In this document: positions 35,637-45,570 of the stretch, piece after piece
How positions within the stretch are numbered: position 1 is the stretch's first letter
Layout: every line of letters starts with the position of its first letter
Assembly (NCBI GenBank): GCA_949317995.1
Contig: OX439038.1
Span: 60,842,813-60,906,812, forward strand
DNA: 64,000 nucleotides
Source of the DNA: Acholoe squamosa
Taxonomy: Eukaryota; Annelida; Polychaeta; Phyllodocida; Polynoidae
Direction of reading: 5' to 3'
Translations under genes and position numbers: made by a program
The notes under the pieces: generated by a model
The model's input: only the letters and a program-made list of their open reading frames with translations
What the model was told of the DNA's origin: nothing
The model's database searches: none

Positions 35637-36187
35637 TTATTTCAGCTTTACTGGAACCTGATGACCATTAATAGCATTTTTGCTCACAATTGGACTGTTA
35701 CCGGAGACCCATGATGCACTGCAACTGTCATGGTGGCCAAAGGCACGCTCAGGTAAATTTTCAACTAACGGGAAATTAAAATCACCCGCATTTAAAGATA
35801 ATTTGACTTCTGCACAAGGATCCATGACATTTTGGATATCATGCGTCTCTATAGACTTTATAGAAACAGTTTGATTGGTCTAATTATTAACAAAGGCAGG
35901 GAATCTGTCTGTCTGGTAGCCGTGTCTTGAGTAGCAGGAACTGACTTATTCAGAATGAAACAAGATCCGACTGCATGACCTGCTTTCCGGCAATACAAGC
36001 ACACATGGGGATACTTGCAAGTAGGGTAAGTGCAACCTTGCTGGCCATTGTAATTGATGCAGTATTTCGAAGATACACCTTGCTGTTTTTTGTTCGAGTT
36101 AGTGTACCGCTGTTTACCTTGACCAGAAGGGCGTGTACTGTCAGCGCCCAAGTGAAGTTTGCACAAATCATGATCTGATGACTTCAT
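35637..36187 (-). pseudogene. retroelement gag-like protein with CCCH and CCHC zinc motifs
   Basis: The frame at 35858-36187 (109 codons) has a basic, Gln-rich stretch, then C43-x8-C52-x4-C57-x3-H61 (CCCH finger type). It is followed at once by C63-x2-C66-x4-H71-x4-C76, an exact retroviral-type zinc knuckle. A second frame (35637-35825) continues downstream. Upstream of the first Met, across a run of A, another Cys/His cluster (RHCATCGNK) is readable in a shifted frame. This arrangement is known from nucleic-acid-binding parts of retroelement ORF1 proteins, including those of DIRS-like elements; I cannot tell which class. No polymerase is nearby. Confidence 0.55.
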
Positions 36188-36357
36188 CCCTTTTTTTGAG
36201 GCTTATTCCCACAAGTGGCACAATGCCGACGACAACGGGGTGTGGACAGTCTCTTTCTCTCTCACTTCCGGTGAACCCCCCCTCCACCATAGTCCCATTG
36301 CCTGTAGTGCACACTCCCTGGCTTGCTAGACAAGCCCACTCCTGGATAGGTGTTCAG

Positions 36358-36433
36358 CGTTATATACCTACATTGTATACTTCACAGCGCGCATCAGCAG
36401 CAGTGGCAGCAACTTTGAGGAGCTCACCTCACC
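36358..36433 (+). promoter_or_regulatory. TATA-like box upstream of the repetitive protein
   Basis: TATATACC begins at 36361, about 73 bases before the ATG at 36434, in a locally GC-richer stretch. Copy 1 at 22760 shares only the last 35 or so bases before its ATG (TTTGAGGA.CTCACC), so the box is not conserved between the copies. Weak evidence. Confidence 0.3.
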
Positions 36434-36899
36434 ATGAGTCAGCAAGGGGGTGATAACCAAGAAGGGGGCCAAGCCCCTTTAATTTCACTGACTGGGGGAA
36501 AAAGGTTGGTCTTAAGAAGAAGTTAATGGATTTACCGAGAAAGCAAGACCTGGATTCTGAGCAGGTTTTGACTACACTCCTGCCTAATGATGTAGCAGCC
36601 CTGGACATAACTTTAGGACAGTCAATGCTCCTCAAGTGTGTACTGGGACAACTGGGTAACACCCACTTCACTGAAGATACTAGTCAGTTAACAACCAGCC
36701 AGGGACCCACTGTGCCTGAAAATGGTCAGGACATAATCCCTTCTGGCCAAAGATTAAGCAGCCAGACATTATTGGAAGCGGGCATGGTTCTAAACCAACT
36801 GTTAAATGATCCTACTAACTCTGCAGCACTAGGTGAGCAGCTGGACAGTGGTATCATCTTAGATATACCTCCCTGGACTAGGAGGGTTGTCCTCTAATG
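36434..36899 (+). pseudogene. unrecognised repetitive protein, copy 2 (frameshifted)
   Basis: ATG in a Kozak-like context (CACCATGAG) opens MSQQGGDNQEGGQ... and stops after about 31 codons. The remaining 120 codons are in another frame, the shift lying in a run of A near 36505. It shares LDSEQVLTTLL, VAALDITLGQS, NTHFTEDTS, LLEAGMVLNQLL and ALGEQLDSG with 22760-23181. Homology stops exactly after GGACAGTG at 36850, where this copy reads GTATCATC. That could be a lost splice donor, since GGACAGTG/GTATCA is donor-like, or a recombination breakpoint. No known domain. Confidence 0.5.
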
Positions 36900-36904
36900 A
36901 AGTG

Positions 36905-37130
36905 CAAAAGATGACAGCTCATTTTTCAAGTTTTGACTCCCTGTGCATGTATTATTGAAGATACAGCAAAATGAATGTTGTATGAAATTGGGGACGTCAC
37001 GGTCGTTCTATAGAGGGTTCAACTCAGAAGGTTGAACCAGTAGAAGCACATGAATTAAAATTTCCTTCAATATACATGCATAAGCCCAAAACCACGCATT
37101 TAAGCGTGCTTGGGCACCTAAAGGTTGAGT
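36905..37130 (+). repeat. dispersed repeat, family 4
   Basis: Matches 48975-49195. Shared words include ATGACAGCTCATTTT, TCAAGTTTT.ACTCCCTGTG, CAATATACATGCAT and GCGCTTGGGCACCT-like text. The last part can fold (GCCCAAAACC...GCTTGGGC). Confidence 0.6.
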
Positions 37131-37239
37131 ATTTTTTTGGGGGAAGGCCGCACACGCTTTTGTATTACACGTGCACACCCTATATAAACCTACCTACCCT
37201 ACCTACTCCTACCTACTCATCAAGGGAGAACACCCCTCC

Positions 37240-37690
37240 GCGGGGGATTTTTAATTCCCCATTTGGCCACCAGGGGGCATTGGAGGGGCTTTATTACTCT
37301 AAAATCATTATAAAAATACATTAAGCTAATTTTTGATGCAAAATTCAATGCTTTCATTTAAAATGCACCGTTTTTGGTAGAAGTGGCCCATATTTGGATG
37401 GCAAAATGATAATTTTTTCATGAGAAATCATCCTATATGCCTGTTAATGGTTGCCATGGCAACCATTCTAATAATCAAAATTTGTAGATTTTTATGCTAA
37501 TTTGGGGTGTTACTTACCGAAAACCCAAAACTGAAAACAGAAATAAAAAATTCCTTCTAGATCAAAATCTATGATAAAAAATCATCATAATGTTGTGTAC
37601 TTTTTTATGAAAAAGGCTGATTTATTGTTTTATTAGACATTATTATGGTTTATAATGCATTTAGAGCTTAATCTGCAATTTCATATATGA
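37240..37690 (+). repeat. CTCF/X-box-carrying repeat, copy R1
   Basis: Contains GGCCACCAGGGGGC (core 37267-37278) and, 170 bp later, the perfect palindrome GGTTGCCATGGCAACC (37449-37464). Between them are AAAATTCAATG and a TTTGGATGG stretch also found in the copies at 44.8 and 45.6 kb. More diverged than those two. Confidence 0.6.
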
Positions 37691-38167
37691 ATAACGACCT
37701 ATGTTCAAGAAGGGGTTTTGAGATAACTACTAGGAATATTTAAGCCAATAATGTCTTATTTTAAAGATCTTGAGATGGACTTTTATAATGAATTTACCTG
37801 CAGAGGGGTGTTTTTGCTTGCCTGGTCACATTATAAATGCTCTCTAACATTTGTTTATACTACAGTGAGAAAAAATTAGGTCACATGCCCATATACGGTC
37901 CATGTGACGTTGGCATAACAACAACACATTTTGTTTTATGCTGTTGCCATGCAACCGCCTCTCAACCAATCAGAGCTCGAGAAAGTAGGTCAAATAAGGA
38001 TCCATATTTTCCATAGAAAGGCAGAAGAAATTGTAATTATCCTCTTCTTTGTTATAATTGAGCAGTTTCGACGTAAGTTGATCGTCTTACTGTTCATCAT
38101 TTTGGATTTATAGTCCACCTGGCTCTGCACCCCATTGTTCCTACGGTAGGTTTATTTCCACATTCTA
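37691..38167. other. no gene; X-box-like word and family 3 fragment
   Basis: GTTGCCATGCAAC at 37943-37955 and GAGCTCGAGAAAGTAGGTC near 37975, the inverted counterpart of 16798-16830. The 60-codon frame here is unsupported. Confidence 0.4.
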
Positions 38168-38310
38168 CAGTCAGCAGGAGGTTTTATAAATTGGGTCAGT
38201 TCTGGCAGGAGGTTTTGTGAATCAGGTCAGGTTTAATAGGAGGTTTTGTGAAATAGGTCAAGCGTACCAGGAGGTTTTATGAATTAGATCACTTTTGAAC
38301 AGCAGGTGGA
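38168..38310. repeat. ~36-bp imperfect tandem repeat, four copies
   Basis: AGGAGGTTTTRTGAATYRGGTC recurs at roughly 36-bp steps, slowly diverging. Similar GAGGTTTG words form the array at 14200-14430. Confidence 0.7.
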
Positions 38311-38339
38311 TTTCTTGGGAAAATATTGTCCCATATGGG

Positions 38340-38412
38340 ATTAGTACCCACGCATCAGATAGTGCTGGGATCCAGAGTCCCATGTGCTAACGATTACACC
38401 ATGAGTCCTCAG
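38340..38412 (-). pseudogene. tRNA-Gln-like sequence (anticodon CTG)
   Basis: The minus strand reads CATGGTGTAATCGTTAGCAC, then GGACTCTGGATCC with CTG in anticodon position. These match tRNA-Gln closely, but the T arm is degenerate. Probable pseudogene or SINE head. Confidence 0.5.
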
Positions 38413-38518
38413 CTGATACTGTGGGTGTTAGAACATCTACTGAATAGAGATATGTTACTACTATGACTGAGTAATCAATTATCGATAAAGAGGGTAATTT
38501 CACTTTGAAAGTTTGACT

Positions 38519-38588
38519 GGTCAATGTAGTGTAGTGGTTAAAACCTGGAACTAGAAATATAGACCACACAGGTTCAAACCCCTGGTGT
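38519..38588 (+). pseudogene. tRNA-Val-like sequence
   Basis: GTAGTGTAGTGGTTA is the D-arm region typical of tRNA-Val. GGTTCAAACCCC is a good B box. The anticodon arm is unreadable. Confidence 0.45.
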
Positions 38589-38756
38589 GATTTTATTTTT
38601 ATTCTCAGTTGATCACTGCCATTTTTTGCAACACATTCTAAAAATGATGTATTATAATCAATATCCCCTTTATTGCCAATGGTATAAAAGGCGCTTCAGA
38701 GGTGGCTTTTACAAAGACCACATTAGGCTTGTATATGTATGTTAAAAAAGGGTTTC

Positions 38757-38827
38757 CCCATGCAGTCTTGAACCCACATTCTGTGATTCAAAGTCAGCCA
38801 TGCTAACCATTATACTATTGAGATTGC
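38757..38827 (-). pseudogene. tRNA-Gln-like sequence (anticodon TTG)
   Basis: The minus strand has AGTATAATGGTTAGCAT, an anticodon loop CTTTGAA (TTG, Gln) and GGGTTCAAGAC as B box. The acceptor arms GCAATCT/AGACTGC pair at six of seven positions. It is the third tRNA-like sequence within 500 bp. Confidence 0.5.
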
Positions 38828-39290
38828 TGGTGATTGGAGCCTTGAAAACCATATATATTTACTATAGCTTTGTATCACATCCAGTGTAAAAGATTCAAAT
38901 CCTCTTCTAGACCTCTACAGTTTATGTCAAAATATGCTTATATTCATGGTTTTACTGGTACATAAACTTCAGTGGAGGGAGTATAAATCAGAAAACCTCC
39001 TTAGAGCTGGAGGTTTTTTATTACATATACTACTGTGGACAGTTCTATATATCGGTGGCGTCACAATGCAATTTGTGACATTCTTAGCACAGCTTGCTGG
39101 CTGGCTATTAGGGCGGTTTAGCAATCACTACGTACATCACCTGTAGCTCATTTAATGCAGATGTACCCATGCTCTAGGTATGCTGCAAGTCTGAGTTAGA
39201 TTGCGCATTGCTAGATATTTGGAGCCTTGCGTGTCTCAGTAGGCCAATAGGTAATGACAGGCTACATGACAAGCTACATTGAGCAATATA
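38828..39290. other. no gene seen
   Basis: The 70-codon frame at 38934-39146 is hydrophobic but has no start context, copy or domain to support it. Confidence 0.35.
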
Positions 39291-39295
39291 ATGCT

Positions 39296-39463
39296 CAGTG
39301 GTGGATCCAGGATCTGGAAAAGGAGGGGGCGTTACCCAAAAGGAGGGGCGCACCCCCTATTTATGAGCAAAATTTGGGATTCAAAATATCTAAATAAACT
39401 CTTAAGTACTGGGGAAAAGGCGGGTGTGCACGCCCCCGCATCCCCCCTCTAAATCCGCCACTC
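39296..39463. mobile_element. 168-bp hAT-like MITE
   Basis: Ends CAGTGGTGGATCC and, inverted, GAGTGGCGGATTT, close to the CAGTGGCGGA termini common in hAT MITEs. Flanked by ATGCT on both sides (39291-39295 and 39464-39468); hAT elements normally give 8 bp, so the class is uncertain. GC-rich for the region. Confidence 0.6.
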
Positions 39464-39468
39464 ATGCT

Positions 39469-40792
39469 GAAGGGTTTTGCCAAGAGACAATGAGGAAGAA
39501 CCTCTGTGAATGTTTTTAGAGGGAACTGAGGGAAGCATGTATGGACTACCTCACTTTCACAGTATTGCCGAATGATTTTACAACAGAATGAATTTAAAAA
39601 AAAAAAATCTTGTAATTATAAGAAATGTGCAAGTTTTATGTGAACGAGCAATGATAATTTATCTAGCAATGCGAAATCATGCACATTTTTTCAGGGGTTC
39701 TCATTTCCTTTTTCGGCAAGACCCTCCTGGAAACCTATTGATGGATCTACAACAGTCTATCATGATTATTAGCAAGTAAACGCAGCTCGCACCAACGTAA
39801 CCACACTCTCTAACGTTGACAGCACTACTGCAGGCCCTATCCCATGATGCATCGCATCTCTTTCAAGCCAAATGAAACTATGTTTGAACAATATCAATAT
39901 TTGAATCTGTCATTTAGGGTGATTGGTATTGATACAGAAATAAAGCATCTGTATCCTGTAGAGATGTAGCTATGTAAACAGCACATTGCTGATTTGTGGC
40001 CTTTCATATGAAAGCGTGCATCCAACATGGGGGCTTTTCAGTTCTGAATTTTATAAGATTGGGGATTAAACAAAAATTGTTTTAGTGTCAATTTCATATT
40101 ACAATACAATGGGCTTACTTTATAAAGCATTCCAATGTGACATTCCTATACCGAGGACTGAAAACATGTATTGAGTGTTAATTCTCTCCTAGAACTTATT
40201 TAGTGGTTTAAAGTCATATCTCATTGGGGTAATTCATGACAAATTAAAATGACCTACTACAATTTTTATCATTCATTTTGTGATATAATGCATTGGGGCT
40301 AATTTCAACTTACACACTCAAATTTTGTCTTATGCAATGACTGAACAATTAATTTGATAATAGTCGTCAATATATTTCTTAATCCCATGCACACAGAAAG
40401 GAAGTGAAATCATTTTGATAACTTCTCGCACCATGCAGATGAGCTTCTATCCATTTATATGCAATTGTTGTGATAGAAGATCTGGAGGGTGATTCTTAAA
40501 AACTCACGATATAGAATTACAATTTTCGTCAGGACACAGATGTAATCAAATCATAGCCTAATCAAGCTTATAACTGACATTTTTGCAAATCATCTGCATA
40601 GAATAGGCATATGTTGCACTGAAAAGGTGCAATTATTTCAAAATAATGGCTATCTTCCGTTTCTAAAATGATTGTGGCTAAATACATGACATGACCACAA
40701 AAGCATCGTCAATTTTTTTAGAATTGCCCTCCTGTCCTTCCAATGGCAGCACTTGAGGTATATCTCTGTATGTAATCCCACCCAGCTATCTA
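39469..40792. other. no gene seen
   Basis: AT-rich intergenic sequence up to the target duplication of the next transposon. The 63-codon frame at 39588 is unsupported. Confidence 0.4.
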
Positions 40793-40961
40793 TAGTCTAA
40801 GAGCCCAGACACTTTTACTTTTGTTTTTGTGACCAAAAGGTTTGAAGGTTGATTCCTATGTAGACTTTTCTGCTGATTTCAGAAATGCAAGTCTTACAAA
40901 ATTCCGTTGGGGCGTTGTCCGGCAAAATTAGGTCAAAGTCGGTAACCTCATGTTCTTTCAG
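40793..40961 (+). repeat. left terminal inverted repeat
   Basis: 169 bp, complement of 44289-44457 with a handful of mismatches. Contains the last codon and stop of the transposase frame. Confidence 0.95.
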
Positions 40962-42601
40962 TCATACCAGTGTATTTCATAGTGTCCATTGACCATCTTC
41001 CATCCATAGTCCACAGGATCTAATCTCATGGGGTTCGGACTCCATGCCCATTTCCACATAGATGTTACTGGATGTGCTCTTTGTACCTGTTTTGCCAAAA
41101 CAGCTTGGTTTGGTGGAAAATTACTGGGATTTGCCCCTTTCACTAGCTGTAGCAATTCACCCTTATCTTTTGGCTTGTATTTTTCCTCAAATACTGCAAA
41201 CCTGGCTTTATTAACAGATTTTAACTTTGGCTTTCCATACAGAGCACACACCCAGGGTGGTATTTCTTTTGTGAGACTGTCAAGGTTCACGTCATCCTCA
41301 CCAAGCTTTGCTAAGGTTGCAGTGTAATCTTTGCTTTTGAGCATGAGAGAAAGTGGCCTGACCTTGCCCTTGTGATTAAATGCAGGTGTATAACCACTGC
41401 CTGTGATTGCATGTAGTCCTAGAATGGCATTCACCATGCTACATTCGAGATCTCTAACCATGGTGGAGATTCTTATCATTCTCCTGGTATTGTTACTGGC
41501 CAAGCCAGCATCTAACCAGACTGTTGGAATGACATCTTGAGTCATGTAGTACTGACTCACATGATACAATAACAGGAGGAAAATGTCTGCATCATTGGCT
41601 CTCACTGTAACTGTGGCAAAAGGAGTGTCAGCAAGTGAATGTGTCAAATGAAATACTATCCTAATATCAGCCTCTTGATGGCAGCATTCAAGTTCATCAA
41701 TTCTCACTCTGGTGATTTTCCCCTCTTTCACACTGAATTTGAAACATTCCTCCTGGGTAGTGAGATACAACACATGATCGTTAAGGATTCCTTGGTATTC
41801 ATCTCTCACCCATTCTTGTGATAAGAATTTCACAAGAGAAGTTTTAAAAGAGCCAGACTTTGTAGCAGATTTCCAGTCTTTGAATTGGTGTTGTTTGGGA
41901 CCAGTTATTTGCACAGTCACTTTTCCTTGCCTTTCTGTCTCTCTCCTCTTTGAACTTGTATGGTCTTTAATTGTTGGTGTGTCATACTGATCTGAAATCA
42001 AATGCACAGTAGCAGACATATGACACAACTTGATAAGTATGTCCTTAGCTACTTCACCATACATGACACCTGGATCAACAATTTGGTACAGAATAAATGA
42101 TGCATCAACAAGGGTAATGTCAGTGCTGCCAGGTTTGAACTCAGTTTTGGCCATTTCCTCAAGTTTGTGTTGTAGAATGGCTTTATTGGTCGATTTCATA
42201 CAGCCATCTACTGAACCTAGCGACGATGGTACAGGTGTTAATGGATACTCAAAGATCTTTTGGAGATCAAGGTCCTTCTTAGTGCTAAGGAACAAGAGGT
42301 TTCCGAAGAGATCCCTGGTACCTTCCAGTTCTGTGATGTTTGCATCTTTCAATTGGAGACTTACCTTCATGGCTGCACTTGCAAAATTCTTGATCTTTTG
42401 ACGCTTTATTGGTTTCTCAAATCTATCGGCATTGGCAAAGCAGGCCTCTTTAAACTCCTCCAGCCACTGCTTCCCTTTGATATTCCACTGAAGAAGTTCA
42501 GTCCTGATATTATCTGGGGCAGCTTTACCCATAGATAAGCAATATAGGGCTTTCTCTGGTTGTATATCAAAAGGGTTCATGCATTCACATATTTGATTCA
42601 T
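40958..42601 (-). pseudogene. transposase with FEN1/XPG-like nuclease domain, C-terminal 547 codons
   Basis: The longest clean frame in the window's interior. Residues 160-210 (VDASFILYQ, then HLISDQYDTPTIK) resemble the FEN1 N-domain. 307-315 (CHQEADIRI) matches the acidic pair of the I-domain, and 334-343 (RANDADIFLL) the D-x-D strand. 397-413 (HAITGSGYT.AF...KGK) aligns with the FEN1 G-C-D-Y/H2TH region. Proposed ligands are D166, D204, E310, D312, D337 and D339, matching human FEN1 D34, D86, E158, E160, D179 and D181. The seventh (FEN1 D233) is G403 here. The final part (PPNQAVLAKQVQRA, DYGW) is the conserved C-terminus of the family, without the Cys-rich tail seen at 6186-7046. The Met is not the true start: the same frame extends upstream to a TGA at 42668-42670. 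Proteins like this recur as 'uncharacterized' in invertebrate gene sets (memory, unchecked). Confidence 0.8.
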
Positions 42602-42635
42602 TAACCTTTGAAGATCCTCATTATCTTTGTCTATC

Positions 42636-43274
42636 CTATGCGGCTTCAGTTCTTGTGTGATGTCTTCTCACTGTGTCAAACCTGCTCCGGACAGCAGGCA
42701 TCTGACTATTGCACTCCGTGCTGTCTTTGTTACAGTCCACTTTGATCGTGCTGAAGGTGAATGAGAAAATGCAGCTATTCCTGTGCCTTTTATTCCCAGT
42801 ATAAAGGATTCTGAAAAACAATTTCAGATCTTCTGGGATAGTTTGCTTATCATTTTCAAAGGCCTCTTCTGAATAGTCATTTATCTGTTCTGTAATAGTC
42901 TCTTTCATTTTAAAAATCTGCCTTCGGAGAAACATAGCTGTTACAGACAGGTGGCTTTTATCAAAAAGCACCATTCTGGTAGCTTCTTCCACACTGAGCT
43001 GAGAACTGTATAAGATAACACCCTTCTTCATTACACCAGTGTGTTTCCTAATCTCAGCTGGATATTCCTTCAGAATCTTTTCGCAGAGGCTATCAGCAAA
43101 GTATGTTGAATCCCCCAAAATTGTGAGATATTTGTCATGAATGGTTGTCAGGCGTTCAGCACCAGCAGTCTGAACAATCTCTTCCTGAATATATAGCTTT
43201 AGTTCAGCAAAGGCTTTCTCATAGTATGCAGACTCTACTAGTCATGTCTCTGCAGCTATGTTGAGCAGGGAAAC
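42636..43274 (-). pseudogene. N-terminal part of the same transposase, with stops
   Basis: A 160-codon frame (42636-43118) reads TYFADSLCEKILKEY, GVILYSSQLSVEEATRM and LKLFFRILYTGNK, the upstream region of the family. The same frame continues upstream (AYYEKAFAELKLYIQEE, TTIHDKYLTI) to a probable splice acceptor, CTTTCAG, with the exon starting at 43274. A TGA lies in it at 43242-43244. After GNKRHRNS the homology fades and the frame differs from that of the downstream 547 codons, so an indel or deletion near 42780 removed residues. No upstream exon was recognised between 43280 and 44288. Confidence 0.7.
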
Positions 43275-44288
43275 CTGAAAGAGTGAGTAATGTTAGTACC
43301 CACCACCCACCAAACCATCACCCATAACATTATCTCAAGCATTACAATGGTGTTAATGAATCAAATTTGGCATCTTTTGTTGCCAGAATTTATGAATGAT
43401 TATGTAAATTTCTATTCTTTGTCTCCTATCAGATACAAAGTGGGCACTCCTTGCATGATGGTGAGGGTCTAGTATCACAGTTTACACAATGATTATGCAT
43501 GTGCTCAGACTATATTTAGGGACAGAACTGTAAATCTAGATCAGAGGATAAGAGGACTAGACCTACAGTTCGAGGTTTACTTTAGATCAGGCTAAGCCAT
43601 ATGATGGTTCCATAGCATCCATATGATATGTCCTACCTTGGGTTTTTGAAGCCTATGGTTGATGTAAGATAGCAAGTTGAGGGCACTGCTATATCACAAG
43701 TGATCTGTCCAGCTGCTACTTGAGAACTGGTTCAAAATGCTTGCAGTGTCATGTTTATATAGAGAAAGCTCTAAAAATAACCATGCTGACTTCAGCCTAC
43801 TTATGCTGACACCAGCTCATCCAGACAGAAATAGGTCACAAACATTTATGGGTGAGAAAATGTGCAGGTTTGGGTGTGGGCAGTGAGTGTACTGCTGAAG
43901 TCAGCATATTAGGCCATCTCTTTTGGTGAGAATCCCTGTCAAGGAGGGAGCAGTTTGTGTGGAATGCATGGCTTCATATTCATATCATAATTAACATCTT
44001 GAATTGATTTCCCCCAATCATAGAACAAACCTGGAACCTTCAAGGATTATTTCATAACAGTTTGATCAAAGTAGATGTACAGGTAAAAACACTTTTATCA
44101 TTTTTCCAGCTAAAATAGTACAAATTCAATGGTTATATGGTGGCCATCTTGAAAATTTCGAGAAAATAAGCGCACTGAATAAATGAGTAGCAAAATCAAA
44201 TGTCTGACCCTAGAATAGATGGGTATAGAGACCTCTATTATATGAATATACACATGATTCCAACTCACAAAAGAAATGAAATCAGTTC
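43275..44288. other. transposon interior without recognised coding sequence
   Basis: Presumed intron or 5' region of the transposase gene, AT-rich. The 60-codon frame at 43290 on the other strand is not supported. Confidence 0.5.
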
Positions 44289-44457
44289 CTGAAAGAACAT
44301 GAGGTTACCGACTTTGACCTAATTTTGCCGGAGAACGCCCCAACGGATTTTTGTAAGACTTGCATTTCTGAAATCAGCAGAAAATTCTACATAGGAATCA
44401 ACCTTCAAACCTTTTGGTCACAAAAACAAAAGTAAAAGTGTCTGGGCTCTTGGACTA
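44289..44457 (-). repeat. right terminal inverted repeat
   Basis: Complement of 40793-40961. It lies at the 5' side of the transposase gene and would contain its promoter. Confidence 0.95.
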
Positions 44458-44786
44458 CTATGGATAATCATCCTGACCACTCCACAGCCTCTTAGCTCCC
44501 TCTCTGCCCTAACCCAGTAACCTTTAGCCTAGCTAATCCTCCTTATAGTCTCTTCCACCCACCTTCTAGCTAAATGCAGCTACAGCCGTACCCGAGCAGT
44601 CTTACTGTTAGTCGACGAAACGATACACCCTGCATCACCCTGTCCTTCCAACAAGGCACTGCCAAGGATAACAACCCTCTAGTGCTTAGGAGGGCATTTC
44701 TCAACATGCTCTGACTAACACACTTCAAACAGCAATAGGGCCCAACGCAATAGTGATGGTGTCATTACAGCCTCGAATAAGTGTGA

Positions 44787-45410
44787 GCCAGCAAGCAGAA
44801 AGGACAGTTACTGCGGGATTTAGTACCAGATTTAGCCACCAGGGGGCACCACTATGGACTAGAATAGGAAAAATATGACTAAAACTGTTATAGGCTACTT
44901 TTTTATGGAGAATTCAATGGTTTTTGATAAAACATTCTATTTTGGGTGGAAAGGTTCCAAATTTGGCATGTAAAAAGAATGTTTTTAAGCCAAAATAGGT
45001 ATTTTTGTTGATTTCTGTTGCCATGGAAACATGATTTTTATTCTAAATAGGAAAATCAATGATTCCATTTAAAGGAACATCCCACAAGGTTTACTATGGC
45101 GAAAACAGAATGAAAATACCATTTCTAGATCAAAAGTTATGGGCAAAAGAATAAAAATTTATACGAATTTAGCTAATTAGCATAAATTATGCTAATTAGC
45201 TATATATCTCATGACCAATTAGACATAGAGCTTATTAACATTCTTGAAATGGTCACACCTACCCATATCTAGCAAGCTATTCCTCCAAAACTAACAGGAG
45301 TATCTTCTCATGCTATGTATCACTGTAAAGCTAGTGATTTGAATTTTAAAGTTGACTTTTAGCACGGAGCACCCTTTCTCCTTGCCTCTACACAAGTATT
45401 AACTAAATAT
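44787..45410 (+). repeat. CTCF/X-box-carrying repeat, copy R2
   Basis: Starts GTGAGCCAGCAAGCAGAAA. It has CCACCAGGGGGC at 44836-44847 and GTTGCCATGGAAAC at 45017-45030. A perfect palindrome with 15-base arms AGCTAATTAGCATAA spans 45171-45201. Followed 160 bp later by a direct copy. Confidence 0.9.
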
Positions 45411-45570
45411 GTTTGCATCATTACGACACACTATAAAAATATTTTTTGAATCTACCAGGTCTCCTCCTGAACTGAACAAGACCAAGGCCACTGAATGTTA
45501 TAATGCAGGTCTGAAGTGAGTAGATTTGGGACGAGCAGACGTGGGATGAGCAGATGAAGGACAGATATTT

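Larger units (their letters stand above)
40793..44457 (-). mobile_element. 3.67-kb DNA transposon with 169-bp terminal inverted repeats (Academ-like, inferred)
   Basis: Outer ends TAGTCTAAGAGCCCAGACAC and, inverted, TAGTCCAAGAGCCCAGACAC. Inverted repeats 40793-40961 and 44289-44457 are equal in length and about 95% identical. The flanking bases are CTA on both sides (40790-40792 and 44458-44460), a 3-bp target duplication. The coding part lies on the minus strand and its stop codon (40958-40960) falls inside the left repeat, as in compact autonomous elements. The encoded FEN1/XPG-like domain and the 3-bp duplication both fit what is known of the Academ superfamily (3-4 bp duplications, XPG-type nuclease), but I could not compare it with a reference element. 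The copy is disabled by stops and a frameshift. Confidence 0.85.
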
